In this document: positions 7,566 to 15,193 of the stretch, one piece after another
How the letters are laid out: each line of letters begins with the position of its first letter
Position numbering within the stretch: the first letter of the stretch is position 1
Assembly (NCBI GenBank): GCA_903862155.1
Contig: CAIOXF010000292.1
Location: 1 to 31,250, forward strand
Source of the DNA: an uncultured cyanobacterium
GTDB taxonomy: Bacteria > Cyanobacteriota > Cyanobacteriia > PCC-6307 > Cyanobiaceae
DNA length: 31,250 nucleotides
Reading direction: 5' to 3'
Notes under the pieces: generated by a model
The model's database searches: none
What the model was told of the DNA's origin: nothing
What the model saw: the letters and a program-made list of their open reading frames with translations, nothing else
Made by a program: the position numbers and the translations under genes

Positions 7566-8234
7566 ATGATTGCCAAGGCCGTTGCTGCCGGCATGGACTC
7601 CTGTTCCCGTCCTGACTGGTTGCAACCGGGAGCCACCGCCCTGCTGCTGGTGGATCTGCAGCAGGGCACCTGCGGGGATGCCCAGCCTCAGACGCGACCG
7701 GCCTTTGATCAACAGTTCCGCATCCACACCCTGCCGGCCACCCAGCGAGCCCTGGCGGCGGCACGGGCAGGAGGGCTAGAGGTGATCCATACCGTGATCG
7801 CCAACCTCACGGCCGACGGCCGCGACCGCAGCCTCGACTACAAGCGCTGCGCCATGGGATTCCCACCCGGCAGCCATGCCACCCAGGTGATCCCCGAATT
7901 GGCGCCCCTGGCCGATGAGCTGGTGCTGCCCAAGAGCTCCTCCTCTCCCTTCAGTTCCACCACCCTCGACTACCTGCTGCGCAACATCGGCATCCGCACC
8001 CTGGTGGTGATGGGCCTGCTCACCGACCAGTGCATCGATCACACGGTGAAGGACGCCGCCGACAGGGGATACGACGTGGTGTGCGTGCACGACGCATGCC
8101 AGGCCGAAACACCAGAACGACATTCAGCGGCTCTTGGCTGTTTTCGTGGCTACTGCCATCAGATCTCTGTTGCTGAATTCGAAGCCGCGTTGCTCGCCCT
8201 GCGGGCGAGTGGATCAAGACCCTTTAGCGAATAG
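7566..8234 (+). CDS. Isochorismatase-family cysteine hydrolase
   Basis: A 222-residue alpha/beta hydrolase of the isochorismatase-like superfamily. The catalytic triad is present: D30 in ALLLVDLQQG, K123 in LVLPKSSSS, and C156 in LLTDQCIDHTVKDAADRGYDV. The intact cysteine nucleophile points to an amide or C-N hydrolase (biuret, N-carbamoyl or nicotinamide type) rather than true isochorismatase, which lacks it. An alternative start is the Met at 7593, which would widen the gap to the divergent ligase gene from 23 to 50 bases. Pairing with a glutamine-synthetase-like ligase suggests use of a nitrogen compound: one enzyme releases nitrogen, the other ligates glutamate. That link is inference. 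Confidence 0.87.
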   Translation: MIAKAVAAGMDSCSRPDWLQPGATALLLVDLQQGTCGDAQPQTRPAFDQQFRIHTLPATQRALAAARAGGLEVIHTVIANLTADGRDRSLDYKRCAMGFPPGSHATQVIPELAPLADELVLPKSSSSPFSSTTLDYLLRNIGIRTLVVMGLLTDQCIDHTVKDAADRGYDVVCVHDACQAETPERHSAALGCFRGYCHQISVAEFEAALLALRASGSRPFSE

Positions 8235-8260
8235 CCCTCGAAGGGAAAGAACCAGAGCAA

Positions 8261-9124
8261 CTAGGCAGACGCCTGAATGGGCTGAACACTATTGAGCCTT
8301 TGAATATTGACGCGACGCCTTCCGTCCTTATCGGCACTCACAAGATCAGCAAAACGATAACCAACCAGGATGTCCTTGACAGAATAAAGATGGGTTTGCA
8401 GCAGGCCAGATCCAGTGACTTCGTCTACGCCCTCCACAAGGGGCACAATCACAGCATTACGCCGAATTAAGCCATCCAGGCCAATTTGAGCAATCGGACT
8501 CGATTCATCCAGGCCGTGAGAAAGAGTGGCCGTCTGACTGAGCTGCGGCGTCCCTGAGTTCAACGTCGCCAAGGGCACAACGCGTCGCTGCCAAAGCCCA
8601 GGCTCAGGCTCATCGTCGTAAATCAGGGACAGTGTATAGCTCACGTTAAGCCATTGACTAGGGTCGGCAGTCACAAAACGACAGAACAAGTGGCCGCGAT
8701 CAAGGCTGCTGACACAGAGATGCCGACTGAAGACCAGTGGCGCCTCATTGCTGCTCAGCCTCGAGAAGACAACGGCCGTCAGGGTTGAGAGGGTGATCAA
8801 ACCACAGAGAAGATCCAGAACAGAAATTGCATACGTAAACCTTGAATCGGGCGACAGCCCATTGAAGCCGTTGTTAAAAAAAGCCTCCATAGCAAAAGCA
8901 AAGGGCTTTGAGATCCCCATGGGAGGATCGCCAGCAATGTGCCTTGCGTCAAAACTCAGGATTAGGCCAAAAATTGCTATCTCGACCAGGTAAATCCCTG
9001 CCATGGCCGAGAAGAACAGCCACCATGGCATGCGGATCATCGCCGCCAACGGCTGCCGCCAGAGCTGATGCCACGGCGTGCGCTGATTATCGTGATGAAT
9101 ATTGCGCTTGTCAAACTGAAACAT
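8261..9124 (-). CDS. Inward-rectifier (Kir/KirBac) channel homologue with non-canonical selectivity filter
   Basis: A 287-residue protein with KirBac architecture: a slide-helix region (WHQLWRQPLAAMIRMPWW), first membrane helix at about 34-56, pore helix and filter at about 74-90, second membrane helix at about 97-121 (FTYAISVLDLLCGLITLSTLTAVVF), then a C-terminal beta domain with Kir hallmarks (VFSRHL, LSHGLDESSPI, AVIVPLVEGVDEVTG, VKDILVGYRFADLV). The filter is unusual: where KirBac has TVGYGD after the pore helix, this protein reads NNGFNG (residues 84-89). Potassium selectivity is therefore doubtful; the protein could pass another ion or act as a non-conducting sensor. The ATG at 9124 is preferred over a distal start at 9244. 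The DNA is AT-richer than its neighbours, which suggests transfer. Confidence 0.85.
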   Translation of the reverse strand: MFQFDKRNIHHDNQRTPWHQLWRQPLAAMIRMPWWLFFSAMAGIYLVEIAIFGLILSFDARHIAGDPPMGISKPFAFAMEAFFNNGFNGLSPDSRFTYAISVLDLLCGLITLSTLTAVVFSRLSSNEAPLVFSRHLCVSSLDRGHLFCRFVTADPSQWLNVSYTLSLIYDDEPEPGLWQRRVVPLATLNSGTPQLSQTATLSHGLDESSPIAQIGLDGLIRRNAVIVPLVEGVDEVTGSGLLQTHLYSVKDILVGYRFADLVSADKDGRRRVNIQRLNSVQPIQASA

Positions 9125-9465
9125 GCTTACATGGGCGCAACGGAGAACCAGCCAGGCATCATCAGGTGCCCAGTGTAACCAAACCCTTTGGCCGATACCT
9201 CCGCATTGGCCCGGGATCAACCAGCGAAGCACCCAGCCGGTCAATAATTAATTAATGCCCCACAAGAAAGGCCCGGGCGAATCACGATCTTCGACTCTAA
9301 TGACTTTCAGTACATCGGCCCATTGCACCACCGAGACTGGCTAGACGATCGTGCAGCCGTCACGACGCCCGTGCTGCTGGCGGGCCCGAGCGGCATCTCC
9401 ATACCGAGAATCATTGGCTTCAAGACACAGCCCACCCGTTCTGCCCCATTGCCTCACACCTCGCC
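9125..9465. other. 341-base intergenic region between the Kir-like and VOC genes
   Basis: This is the longest stretch without a supported gene. It contains an AT-rich run (taattaattaatg, about 9245-9257) that could hold promoter elements for the leftward Kir-like gene, but no convincing -35/-10 pair was found. On the plus strand one frame is open from 9248 to 9469 (73 codons, with IFDSNDFQYIGPLHHRDWL inside) and its stop overlaps the ATG of the VOC gene in an ATGA. It has no good start codon and matches nothing I recognise; it may be the tail of a lost gene. Confidence 0.5.
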
Positions 9466-9981
9466 ATGACGCTGGACCATCTCAGCTTGGGCACCCACGA
9501 CATCGCCGCCACCCGCGCCTTCTATGAGGGGCAGCTGGGGTTTCCCGTGCTGATCCACGAGCGGATGCTCATGCAGGAAGGGGGCACGGTGGACCACATC
9601 TTTTTTGATTGCGGTGGTGGCTGCGCCCTGGCCTTCATGCAATGGCAGGAGGTGCCCGGAGTGCCCCGTGATTTCGACAGCGGCATCAACCGCGGCCTGG
9701 GGGTGCCAAGCGGCACGTTTCACTTCGCCTTTCGCTGCTCTTCCCTTGCTGCGCTGGAGCAGCGGCGTCACGAACTGATCGCCGCCGGCGTGGTGCTGGG
9801 GGAGCTACTGGATCTCGACCCGTACCGCTCCTTCTTTTTTGACGATCCCGTAAATGGATTGCGGCTGGAATACACCACCCGGCTGCGTGATCCTTCAGCC
9901 GCGGACCGCGATCCGAACCAACGCCAGTTTCCGGCCAGCCTCGCCCTGTTTGAAAATGCCTCCCAGCCCAGACCTGCATGA
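9466..9981 (+). CDS. VOC (glyoxalase/bleomycin-resistance/dioxygenase) family protein
   Basis: A 171-residue vicinal-oxygen-chelate protein. The first module begins LDHLSLGTHDIAATRAFYEGQLGF, with His at residue 5 as a likely metal ligand; the second has GTFHFAFRCSSLAALEQRR with a His in the matching place, and FFFDDPVNGLRLEYTTRL supplies the terminal Glu ligand. The His-His-Glu set makes metal binding plausible. Family members include glyoxalases, ring-cleaving dioxygenases and resistance proteins, and the substrate here cannot be named. The ATG at 9466 is right at the fold start. It converges on trpB with 26 bases between stops. Confidence 0.88.
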   Translation: MTLDHLSLGTHDIAATRAFYEGQLGFPVLIHERMLMQEGGTVDHIFFDCGGGCALAFMQWQEVPGVPRDFDSGINRGLGVPSGTFHFAFRCSSLAALEQRRHELIAAGVVLGELLDLDPYRSFFFDDPVNGLRLEYTTRLRDPSAADRDPNQRQFPASLALFENASQPRPA

Positions 9982-10007
9982 GTCGGGCTGGTGGCGTCCG
10001 CCCGGGC

Positions 10008-11267
10008 TCACCCCCCCAGCGCCCCTCCCAACTTCTCGGCCACGGTGTTCACGTCCTTATCGCCGCGGCCGGAGAGGTTGAGCACCACCTCGGTGCCGGG
10101 AGCCAGCGTGGGGCAGAGCTTGTCGAGGGCGGCGAAGGCGTGGGCCGTTTCCAGGGCCGGGATGATTCCCTCCAGCTCGCTCACCAGGCGCAGGGCCTGC
10201 AGAGCCTCGTCATCGGTGACGGCCAGGTAATCGGCGCGGCCGATCTCGCGCAGGTAGCTGTGCTCGGGGCCCACCCCCGGGTAATCCAGGCCGGCACTGA
10301 TCGAATGGGCTTCCTGCACCTGGCCCTCGCCGTCCTGCAGCAGCAGGCTCATGGCGCCGTGCAGCACGCCCACCCGGCCCTCGGTGATCGTGGCCGCATG
10401 GCGGCCGCTAGCCACACCCTCGCCGGCCGCTTCCACTCCCACGAGGCGCACCGAGGTGTCTTCCACGAAGGGATGGAACAGGCCCATGGCGTTGGAACCG
10501 CCGCCCACGCAGGCCACCAGCACATCGGGCAGCCGGCCGAAAGCCTCTTGGCACTGGGCCTTGGCCTCCTTGCCGATGCAGGCGTGGAAGTCACGCACAA
10601 GCATCGGGTAGGGATGCGGACCCGCCACCGAGCCGAGGATGTAGTGGGTGCTCTCCACGTTGGTCACCCAGTCGCGGATCGCTTCACTGGTGGCATCTTT
10701 CAGGGTGGCGGTGCCGGCGGTAACGGGCTGCACGGTGGCCCCCAGCAGACGCATCCGAAACACATTGAGGGCCTGGCGACGCATGTCTTCCGCGCCCATG
10801 TAGATCACGCACTCCAGGCCGAAGCGGGCGCACACGGTGGCGGTGGCCACGCCGTGCTGGCCGGCGCCGGTTTCGGCGATAATCCGCTTCTTGCCCATGC
10901 GCAGGGCCAGCAGCGCCTGGCCGAGCGCGTTGTTGATCTTGTGGGCGCCGGTGTGGTTGAGGTCTTCGCGCTTCAGCCAAATGCGGGGGCCGCCCTCGGG
11001 GCGCGCGTAGTGGGCCGTGAGCCGCTCCGCTCCATAGAGCGGTGTGGGCCGCCCCACGTAGGTGCGCAGCAGGTGGTTGAGGCGGTCGGTGAAGGCAGGA
11101 TCCTTCCAGGCCTCGGCGGCCGCCACTTCCAGCTCCGCCAGAGCCGGCATCAGGGTTTCGGGCACGTACTGGCCGCCGAAACGACCAAAGCGACCGGCGG
11201 GCGTGGGACGCACCTGGGGCTGCAGGGCCTGGGTATCGGTGAACGCGGGGGAGGCGGTGCTGGTCAC
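10008..11267 (-). CDS. trpB: Tryptophan synthase beta subunit
   Basis: A 419-residue TrpB. The N-terminal GRFGRFGGQYVPETLMPAL is diagnostic, the PLP lysine is K110 in NHTGAHKINNALGQ, the catalytic glutamate follows in ETGAGQHGVATAT (E132), the phosphate-binding loop is GGGSNAMG, and the C-terminal LNLSGRGDKDVNTV completes the signature. It joins indole and serine to make tryptophan, in complex with TrpA. The frame is open to 11555 through the divergent SUI1 gene; the GTG at 11267 gives the short extended leader usual in this lineage. No trpA or other trp gene is adjacent, which is common in cyanobacteria where trp genes are dispersed. Confidence 0.97.
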   Translation of the reverse strand: MTSTASPAFTDTQALQPQVRPTPAGRFGRFGGQYVPETLMPALAELEVAAAEAWKDPAFTDRLNHLLRTYVGRPTPLYGAERLTAHYARPEGGPRIWLKREDLNHTGAHKINNALGQALLALRMGKKRIIAETGAGQHGVATATVCARFGLECVIYMGAEDMRRQALNVFRMRLLGATVQPVTAGTATLKDATSEAIRDWVTNVESTHYILGSVAGPHPYPMLVRDFHACIGKEAKAQCQEAFGRLPDVLVACVGGGSNAMGLFHPFVEDTSVRLVGVEAAGEGVASGRHAATITEGRVGVLHGAMSLLLQDGEGQVQEAHSISAGLDYPGVGPEHSYLREIGRADYLAVTDDEALQALRLVSELEGIIPALETAHAFAALDKLCPTLAPGTEVVLNLSGRGDKDVNTVAEKLGGALGG

Positions 11268-11325
11268 CGGCGGCGCTGCATCGGGGTGGTGCCAGGGTAA
11301 GAAGCCGCGCTGATGGCACGAGCCA

Positions 11326-11655
11326 ATGGGCAAAAAGGGCGGCTGGAGTGAGTTCGGCAGCATGAGTGCCCCTGCGAACCTGGCCCGCCCAGAGGCCGCG
11401 CCGGCACCGAAGGCCCAGCAGAAGGTGCGGGTGCAGCGCACCAAAGCCGGCAAGGGCGGAAAGCTCGTAACCGCCATCACCGGGCTGGAGGCACCGGAGG
11501 CCGAACTCAAGGCCCTGCTCAAGCAGCTCAAGGCCGCATCCGGCACCGGCGGCACCCTGAAAGACGGGGTGATCGAACTGCAGGGGGATCAGGTGGCCCC
11601 GACCCTGGCCGCGCTGGAGAAGGCGGGCTACCGGCCCAAGCAGGCCGGCGGCTAA
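11326..11655 (+). CDS. SUI1/eIF1-family translation factor (YciH-like)
   Basis: A 109-residue protein. It starts GKKGGWSEFG, a lead-in common in cyanobacterial homologues, and its second half is a SUI1 domain: VRVQRTKAGKGGKLVTAITGL, LKQLKAASGTGGTLKDGVIELQGDQ, and a final basic GYRPKQAGG. Bacterial SUI1 proteins such as YciH affect initiation fidelity and are not essential in species studied. The ATG at 11326 lies 58 bases from the divergent trpB start; cysC follows after 50 bases in the same direction. Confidence 0.92.
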   Translation: MGKKGGWSEFGSMSAPANLARPEAAPAPKAQQKVRVQRTKAGKGGKLVTAITGLEAPEAELKALLKQLKAASGTGGTLKDGVIELQGDQVAPTLAALEKAGYRPKQAGG

Positions 11656-11705
11656 GGAGCGGGAACCGACAATGGCGCCATCACTGTCCAGTCGCCACCG
11701 CCCCG

Positions 11706-12356
11706 ATGACCTCCAGCAACCCTGCCTACGGCGAGCTCACCAGCCAGGGCAACTCCACCAACATCGTGTGGCACCACAGCACGGTGACCCGGGCTGCCCG
11801 CTGCCATCAGCGCGGCCATCGCAGCGCGATCCTGTGGTTCACCGGCCTGAGCGGCGCCGGCAAGAGCACCCTGGCCAATGCCGTGAACTCGGCCCTGTTT
11901 GAGCAGGGGATGGCCTGCTACGTGCTCGACGGCGACAACGTGCGCCATGGCCTTTGCAAAGACCTGGGCTTTTCCGACGCCGACCGCGAGGAGAACATCC
12001 GTCGCATCGGAGAGGTGGCCAGGCTGTTCGTGGATGCGGGCGTGGTGGCGCTCACCGCCTTCGTGTCGCCGTTCAAGGCCGATCGCGACAAGGTGAGGGC
12101 CCTGGTGGAGCCGGGTGACTTCATCGAGATCTATTGCGCCGCCGACCTGGGCGTCTGCGAACAGCGCGACACCAAGGGCCTCTATGCGAAGGCTCGCGCC
12201 GGCGAGATCAAGGAATTCACTGGCATCTCCAGCCCCTACGAAGCCCCCGAAAGCCCTGAACTGAGCATCGATACCGGCAGCCAAGACCTGGATGCCTGCG
12301 TGGCCCAGGTACTCGCCTACCTCGAGAGCAAGGGCATCATTCCCCAGGCGAGCTGA
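11706..12356 (+). CDS. cysC: Adenylylsulfate (APS) kinase
   Basis: A 216-residue APS kinase. The P-loop GLSGAGKST is at residues 47-55, the DGDNVRHGLCKDLGFS block binds APS, REENIRRIGEVARLF is the family helix, and the phosphate-accepting serine region is FVSPFKADRD (S121). It phosphorylates APS to PAPS in sulfate assimilation or for sulfation. The first 20 residues (TSSNPAYGELTSQGNSTN) are a polar leader before the usual NIVWHHSTV start. The last 20 bases overlap the end of the convergent AI-2E family gene. Confidence 0.96.
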   Translation: MTSSNPAYGELTSQGNSTNIVWHHSTVTRAARCHQRGHRSAILWFTGLSGAGKSTLANAVNSALFEQGMACYVLDGDNVRHGLCKDLGFSDADREENIRRIGEVARLFVDAGVVALTAFVSPFKADRDKVRALVEPGDFIEIYCAADLGVCEQRDTKGLYAKARAGEIKEFTGISSPYEAPESPELSIDTGSQDLDACVAQVLAYLESKGIIPQAS

Positions 12357-13413
12357 TCGCCGGGGTGCGGAGGTCGCGCCAGGCGTCGAGGAACGTTTTG
12401 GCGCAACTGGCCACGGGCACGGCCAACAGCAGCCCCAGCAGATCGCCCAGCCCCAGCAGACTGCCCAGGCGGGCCCCGATCGGCAGGCTGATCAGTAGCC
12501 AGGCCGGCTGGAGACCCACGATGCTGCCCATCAGCCGTGGCTGGATCACCTGGTCCACCACCTGGCCCACGGAGATTGCCGCGGCCAGCACCTCCAACCC
12601 CGTGCGCGGTTCCTGCAGCGCCAGCAGCAGGCTCACCAGCACGATCGTGAGCGCACTGGCGTAAGGGATCAGGGTGGTGAAACCGATCGCCACGGCGAAC
12701 AACACGCCGTAGGGAATTCCCAGCAGGGTGAAAACCACAATCTGCAGGCCACTGAGGATCAGGGCCAGCACCACCTGGCCAGCGAAGTAGCCCCGGAAGG
12801 TGCGATCCAGGGTGCCCATCACCAGGGGCCGCACGCCCTCCGGCAGCCAGAGGGCGAGACCCGCCGCGATCTGATCGCCCCCCAGCAGTAGAAACACCGC
12901 CAGCACCAGCACGATCACGGTGTTTACCGTGATGCCCACCGTGGCGCTCACCAGGCCCAGCAACCGCTGGCTGAGCTGGCTGGCCAGCTGGCTGGTGCGG
13001 GTGAGCAACTCGCTGCTGAGGTCGCCGAAGTCGGTGGGGAGGCCCCGGGCTGCCGCCCACTCCTGCACGCCATTGAGCAGCAGCTCCCCCTGGGCCAGCC
13101 AGCCCGGCAACGCCGTCACCAGTTCCCCCAGCTGCTCGATCAGCCGGGGTACCAGCCACAGGGCCGCCAGCACGATCAGCCCCAGGGTGGCGCCGATCAC
13201 CAGCAACAGGGCCAGCAACCGCGGCACGCCGCGGCTGGAGAGCCAGCGGATGGGGATATCGAGCAGGAAGGCGATCAGGGCAGACCCCAGAAATAGGGCC
13301 GGAAACGGCGCCAGGGGGAGCAGCATCTGACGCAGCACCCAGAGGTTGAGCACCAGCAGCGGCAGCGCCAAGCTCAGCCGCAGCCACAGGGGCAGCACAA
13401 GGCGCTCAAGCAT
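12337..13413 (-). CDS. AI-2E (PerM/YdiK) family membrane protein
   Basis: A 358-residue membrane protein of the AI-2E transporter family: two N-terminal hydrophobic segments, a soluble stretch (PRLIEQLGELVTALPGWLAQ to about residue 150), then five or more membrane helices containing TTLIPYASA and the conserved DQVIQPRLMGSIVGL near the C-terminus. Some members export autoinducer-2 and others act as sodium/proton antiporters, so the transported species is unknown. Its ATG shares one base with the purE stop (TGATG), so the two are translationally coupled. The gene ends inside cysC by 20 bases on the opposite strand. Confidence 0.88.
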   Translation of the reverse strand: MLERLVLPLWLRLSLALPLLVLNLWVLRQMLLPLAPFPALFLGSALIAFLLDIPIRWLSSRGVPRLLALLLVIGATLGLIVLAALWLVPRLIEQLGELVTALPGWLAQGELLLNGVQEWAAARGLPTDFGDLSSELLTRTSQLASQLSQRLLGLVSATVGITVNTVIVLVLAVFLLLGGDQIAAGLALWLPEGVRPLVMGTLDRTFRGYFAGQVVLALILSGLQIVVFTLLGIPYGVLFAVAIGFTTLIPYASALTIVLVSLLLALQEPRTGLEVLAAAISVGQVVDQVIQPRLMGSIVGLQPAWLLISLPIGARLGSLLGLGDLLGLLLAVPVASCAKTFLDAWRDLRTPAISSPGE

Positions 13414-13973
13414 CAGCCCATCTGGGCGAGGTAGGGGGCGCTGCCCAGCTCCTGCAGGCGGCTGTCCTTGGCGCGCACCTGGCCGTGCAGCTCGACCCGG
13501 TAGGCCACCAGGGCCTCGGCCAGGGCCGGGTCTGCGATGGCCAGGATCTGGGCCGCCAGCAGGCCGGCGTTGGCACCGTTGCCGATGGCCACCGTGGCCA
13601 CGGGAATGCCGGCCGGCATCTGCACGATCGAGTGCAGCGAGTCCACACCGGAAAGCGCGCGGGTTTGCACGGGCACACCGATCACCGGCAGGGTGGTGAG
13701 GGAGGCCACCATCCCGGGGAGATGGGCGGCGCCCCCTGCGCCGGCAATGATCACCTGGAAGCCACGGCCAGCCGCCTCCTGGGCGAAGGCCACCATCTCC
13801 AGCGGGGTGCGGTGGGCCGAGAGCACCCGCACCTCACTGGCCAGGCCGAAGCGCTCGAGCATGGCCACGGCCGGCTGCATGGTGGGCAGGTCGGAGTCGC
13901 TGCCCATCACCACGGCCACCCGGGGTTGAGCGGCAGATAACGCAGATGGGGCGCTGGCGCTCAACGGGCTCAC
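13413..13973 (-). CDS. purE: N5-carboxyaminoimidazole ribonucleotide mutase (PurE)
   Basis: A 186-residue class I PurE. The signature VVMGSDSDLPTM, then VLSAHRTPLEM, VIIAGAGGAAHLPGM, SLTTLPVIGVPV, GVDSLHSIVQMPAGIPVATVAIG and NAGLLAAQIL are all present, including the catalytic His in SAHRTP. It rearranges N5-CAIR to CAIR in purine synthesis. The frame is open much further upstream but only as antisense to nagA; the GTG at 13973 gives an extra 18 residues before RVAVVMGSD, and a later GTG at 13919 would also give a normal-length protein. It is divergent from nagA and coupled to the AI-2E family gene. Confidence 0.96.
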   Translation of the reverse strand: MSPLSASAPSALSAAQPRVAVVMGSDSDLPTMQPAVAMLERFGLASEVRVLSAHRTPLEMVAFAQEAAGRGFQVIIAGAGGAAHLPGMVASLTTLPVIGVPVQTRALSGVDSLHSIVQMPAGIPVATVAIGNGANAGLLAAQILAIADPALAEALVAYRVELHGQVRAKDSRLQELGSAPYLAQMG

Positions 13974-14012
13974 CGGCAAGAAGATGGGGGCATTGTCCCC
14001 CGGTTGCGGGTC

Positions 14013-15167
14013 ATGCGCTGGATCAGCAACGTTCGCCTGCCCCGTTCCCGGCGCTGCAGCCACGGCAGCCAGCAGCGCTGGCGCGTGGCCGTGGATGGCG
14101 ATGGGGTGATCGCGGCGGTGGAGCCGATCGCGGCCGGCAGCACGGCGGCCGGGGAGAACTGGGATGGTGATTGGCTGAGCCCCGCCGGAGTGGATCTCCA
14201 GATCAACGGTGGCCTGGGCCTGGCCTTTCCCGAACTCACCCCGGGCAATCTGCCGCGACTGCTGGAGCTGCTGGAGCTGCTCTGGCGCGATGGGGTGGAG
14301 GCGATCTGCCCCACCCTGGTGACCTGCGGCGTGGACCCGCTTCGGGAGGCGCTGGCCGTGCTCGAGCAGGCACGCGAGCAGCACCAGCCCGGCCGCTGTC
14401 AGCTGCTGGGGGCCCACCTGGAGGGGCCATTCCTGGCCCCGGAGCGGCGCGGCGCCCATCCGGAGCATCACCTCTGTGCCCCGAGCCTGGAGGCCCTGGA
14501 GCGGCGCATCGGGGGCTTCGAGGATCAGATCGACCTGGTGACCCTGGCGCCGGAGCTGGAGGGCGCAGGGCCGGTGATCGAGCGGCTCAGGGAGCTGGGC
14601 ATCGTGGTGTGCCTGGGCCACAGCGCCGCCAGCGAAGGGCAGGCCGAAGAAGCCTTCAACGCCGGGGTAGGGATGCTCACCCACACGTTCAACGCCATGG
14701 CCGACATGCACCGGCGAGCCCCTGGCCCGGTGGCGGCCGCCTGCCTGCGGGGCGATGTAGCCCTGGGGCTGATCGCCGATGGGGTGCATGTGGCGCCCAC
14801 CATGGCGGTGCTACTGCAGCGGCTGGCCCCCGAGCAGATGGTGCTAGTGAGTGATGCGCTGGCGCCCTATGGCCTCGGCGAGGGCCGCCACCGCTGGGAT
14901 GATCGGGTGCTGCTGGTGGAAGACGGCAGTTGCCGCCTGGAGGACGGCACCCTCGCCGGGGTGACCCTGCCGCTGCTGGAGGGGGTGAAGCGGATGGCGC
15001 GCTGGGGAGCGGCGCCGGAGCGGGCCATCGCCGCGGCCACCGTGCTGCCCCGCCAGGTGCTGGGGGATGGGCGCAGCGTGGAGGAGATGCTGGTGGGCAC
15101 CCCTCTCGGCGAAGCCCTGCGTTGGAGCCCGGATGCCAGGGAGCTCCACTGGCGCCGCCCTGCCTAG
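14013..15167 (+). CDS. nagA: N-acetylglucosamine-6-phosphate deacetylase
   Basis: A 384-residue amidohydrolase. Metal and active-site blocks follow NagA order: VDLQINGGLGLAF, GAHLEGPFLAPERRGAHP with the metal Glu, VVCLGHSAAS with a metal His, LTHTFNAMADMHRRAPG with the next His, GLIADGVHVAP, and LVSDALAPYGLGEG with the catalytic Asp. It removes the acetyl group from GlcNAc-6-phosphate, as in cell-wall recycling. A TTG at 14004 is also possible and would add three residues; the ATG at 14013 is chosen because MRWISNVRLP is a natural start. It is divergent from purE by 39 bases. Confidence 0.93.
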   Translation: MRWISNVRLPRSRRCSHGSQQRWRVAVDGDGVIAAVEPIAAGSTAAGENWDGDWLSPAGVDLQINGGLGLAFPELTPGNLPRLLELLELLWRDGVEAICPTLVTCGVDPLREALAVLEQAREQHQPGRCQLLGAHLEGPFLAPERRGAHPEHHLCAPSLEALERRIGGFEDQIDLVTLAPELEGAGPVIERLRELGIVVCLGHSAASEGQAEEAFNAGVGMLTHTFNAMADMHRRAPGPVAAACLRGDVALGLIADGVHVAPTMAVLLQRLAPEQMVLVSDALAPYGLGEGRHRWDDRVLLVEDGSCRLEDGTLAGVTLPLLEGVKRMARWGAAPERAIAAATVLPRQVLGDGRSVEEMLVGTPLGEALRWSPDARELHWRRPA

Positions 15168-15193
15168 GATCCGCGCCACCTCTCCGCGTACCG

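Noticed and set aside
9982..10007. Terminator between the convergent VOC and trpB genes
   Set aside because: Only a weak five-pair stem (CGGGC/GCCCG) with a long loop and no U-tract.
10008..11267. Plus-strand long open frame opposite trpB
   Set aside because: Antisense of a diagnostic TrpB; His/Gly/Gln-rich composition typical of the shadow of a GC-rich gene.
13974..14789. Long minus-strand open frame upstream of purE, opposite nagA
   Set aside because: It is low-complexity antisense of a well-supported gene; PurE similarity begins only at about 13920-13973.
14930..15193. Plus-strand extension in front of chlM
   Set aside because: It lies out of frame within nagA; ChlM similarity starts at the ATG 15194.
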